In this document: positions 6,888-7,081 of the stretch, piece after piece
Position numbering within the stretch: the first letter of the stretch is position 1
Layout: the number at the start of each line of letters is the position of its first letter
Assembly (NCBI GenBank): GCA_031282385.1
Contig: JAITDV010000361.1
Coordinates: 1-7,081, forward strand
Source: Planctomycetaceae bacterium
GTDB taxonomy: Bacteria > Planctomycetota > Planctomycetia > Pirellulales > Thermoguttaceae
Reading direction: 5' to 3'
Length of the DNA stretch: 7,081 nt
Position numbers and translations under genes: made by a program
Notes under the pieces: model-generated
What the model was told of the DNA's origin: nothing
Seen by the model: only the letters and a program-made list of their open reading frames with translations
Databases searched by the model: none

Positions 6888-6952
6888 TGTACTGTTCGCA
6901 CTATAAATTGTCTGTCTTGAGTCAGGCAATTTATAGTACAAGCAGTACAACG
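6885..6952. repeat. 30-bp imperfect palindrome upstream of the permease
   Basis: Arm 6885-6914 and arm 6923-6952 are inverted copies matching at 25 of 30 positions, separated by the 8-base loop TCTTGAGT. All five differences are C/T transitions, so in RNA two become G-U pairs on one strand and three on the other. The stem therefore remains largely paired. The core ACTATAAATTG (6900-6910) is exactly complementary to its partner. No T-run follows on either strand, which argues against a simple terminator. Its overlap with a promoter (6930-6958) suggests an operator, a regulatory leader hairpin, or a MITE-like insertion that brings a promoter. Confidence 0.75.
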
Positions 6953-6958
6953 TGTGAA
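6930..6958 (-). promoter_or_regulatory. Predicted sigma70-type promoter for the permease (and perhaps purE)
   Basis: On the minus strand, TTCACA (6953-6958) is separated by exactly 17 bases from TATAAA (6930-6935). Each hexamer matches five of six positions of the TTGACA/TATAAT consensus. Transcription would begin near 6922-6923, leaving a leader of about 95 bases before the permease ATG. The -10 box lies inside the right arm of the palindrome and the -35 just outside it. The left arm has a mirror-image TATAAA on the plus strand (6902-6907) but no matching -35, so only the minus direction is supported. Sigma-factor preferences in this lineage are assumed to be similar to those of E. coli. Confidence 0.5.
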
Positions 6959-6962
6959 CAAT

Positions 6963-6985
6963 ATATTAGACCTTTTCTCTAACCT
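6963..6985 (-). repeat. Right copy of the window-end inverted repeat
   Basis: The reverse complement of this segment (AGGTTAGAGAAAAGGTCTA then ATAT) matches 13-35 at 21 of 23 bases. It lies 10 bases outside the large palindrome. The outer GAGACCAC block at 7042-7049 matches inverted GTGGTCTC at 1-8. The 56 bases between the blocks (6986-7041) are A-rich on the plus strand and have no equivalent at the left end, so one copy has an insertion or the other a deletion. Confidence 0.5.
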
Positions 6986-7036
6986 AAAAATACATCAACG
7001 CAACAAAAAAACTACAACGAAAAACCGCCTTTAACT

Positions 7037-7072
7037 CCTCCGAGACCACCCCTAACCCCTCCGAAGGAGGGG
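7037..7072. repeat. GC-rich REP-like hairpin element at the right edge
   Basis: CCCCTCC (7056-7062), loop GAA, GGAGGGG (7066-7072) form a perfect 7-bp GC stem in otherwise AT-rich DNA. The heptamer CCTCCGA occurs twice (7037-7043 and 7058-7064) around ACCACCCCTAAC, giving a compact repeated layout. It strongly resembles short dispersed extragenic palindromes seen in many copies in some bacterial genomes (from memory, not searched). No T-run follows on the plus strand, and on the minus strand GGTTAGGGG follows, so it is not a standard terminator. The window ends nine bases later, so its full extent is unknown. Confidence 0.55.
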
Positions 7073-7081
7073 AATAAGAAG

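Noticed and set aside
1..7081. The whole window as a composite transposon bounded by the terminal inverted repeats
   Set aside because: No transposase, integrase or target-site duplication is visible, the repeats are imperfect with unequal spacing, and the enclosed genes are core metabolic and membrane genes.

Overview
The window reads as a stretch of bacterial chromosome, moderately AT-rich, with four complete protein genes all on the minus strand. From right to left, in the direction of transcription, they are a large two-part ABC-2 type membrane permease, purE (N5-CAIR mutase of purine synthesis), a secreted alpha/beta hydrolase of the lipase/esterase type, and acnA (aconitate hydratase). 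From memory of the families, the permease N-terminus (GPVFTREL..VPRR) and the region of the hydrolase ahead of its catalytic domain (GGYLFWGD...NYRLIDG) resemble proteins from Planctomycetota. I therefore infer an AT-rich planctomycete or a relative, at moderate confidence. There is no rRNA, tRNA, CRISPR array or recognisable transposase gene.

Layout. Bases 1-123 lie downstream of acnA and hold one half of a short inverted repeat, with only a very doubtful 29-codon ORF. acnA fills 124-2958. A 171-base AT-rich gap (2959-3129) carries the acnA ribosome binding site. The hydrolase is at 3130-4155. A 248-base gap (4156-4403) holds the hydrolase ribosome binding site and an 11-bp inverted repeat spanning 4274-4405. 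purE is at 4404-4904, followed on its upstream side by a 95-base leader with a displaced Shine-Dalgarno-like GAGGAG and a small dyad. The permease is at 5000-6826. The 255 bases upstream of it (6827-7081) are the most structured non-coding part: a 30-bp imperfect palindrome with a good minus-strand promoter in one arm, repeated CAATTTA-type half-sites, the second half of the window-end inverted repeat, and a GC-rich REP-like hairpin at the right edge.

How the genes relate. The permease and purE are 95 bases apart and may share the promoter near 6930-6958. The hydrolase and acnA each have their own clear Shine-Dalgarno and a gap large enough for separate promoters, though I could not pick convincing ones. 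The functions (membrane export, purine synthesis, secreted hydrolysis, TCA cycle) do not form one pathway, so this looks like ordinary housekeeping neighbourhood rather than a dedicated system. The points most worth a second look are the palindromic promoter region and the shared outward-pointing sequences at both window ends. I do not see good evidence for a previously undescribed multi-gene system here.
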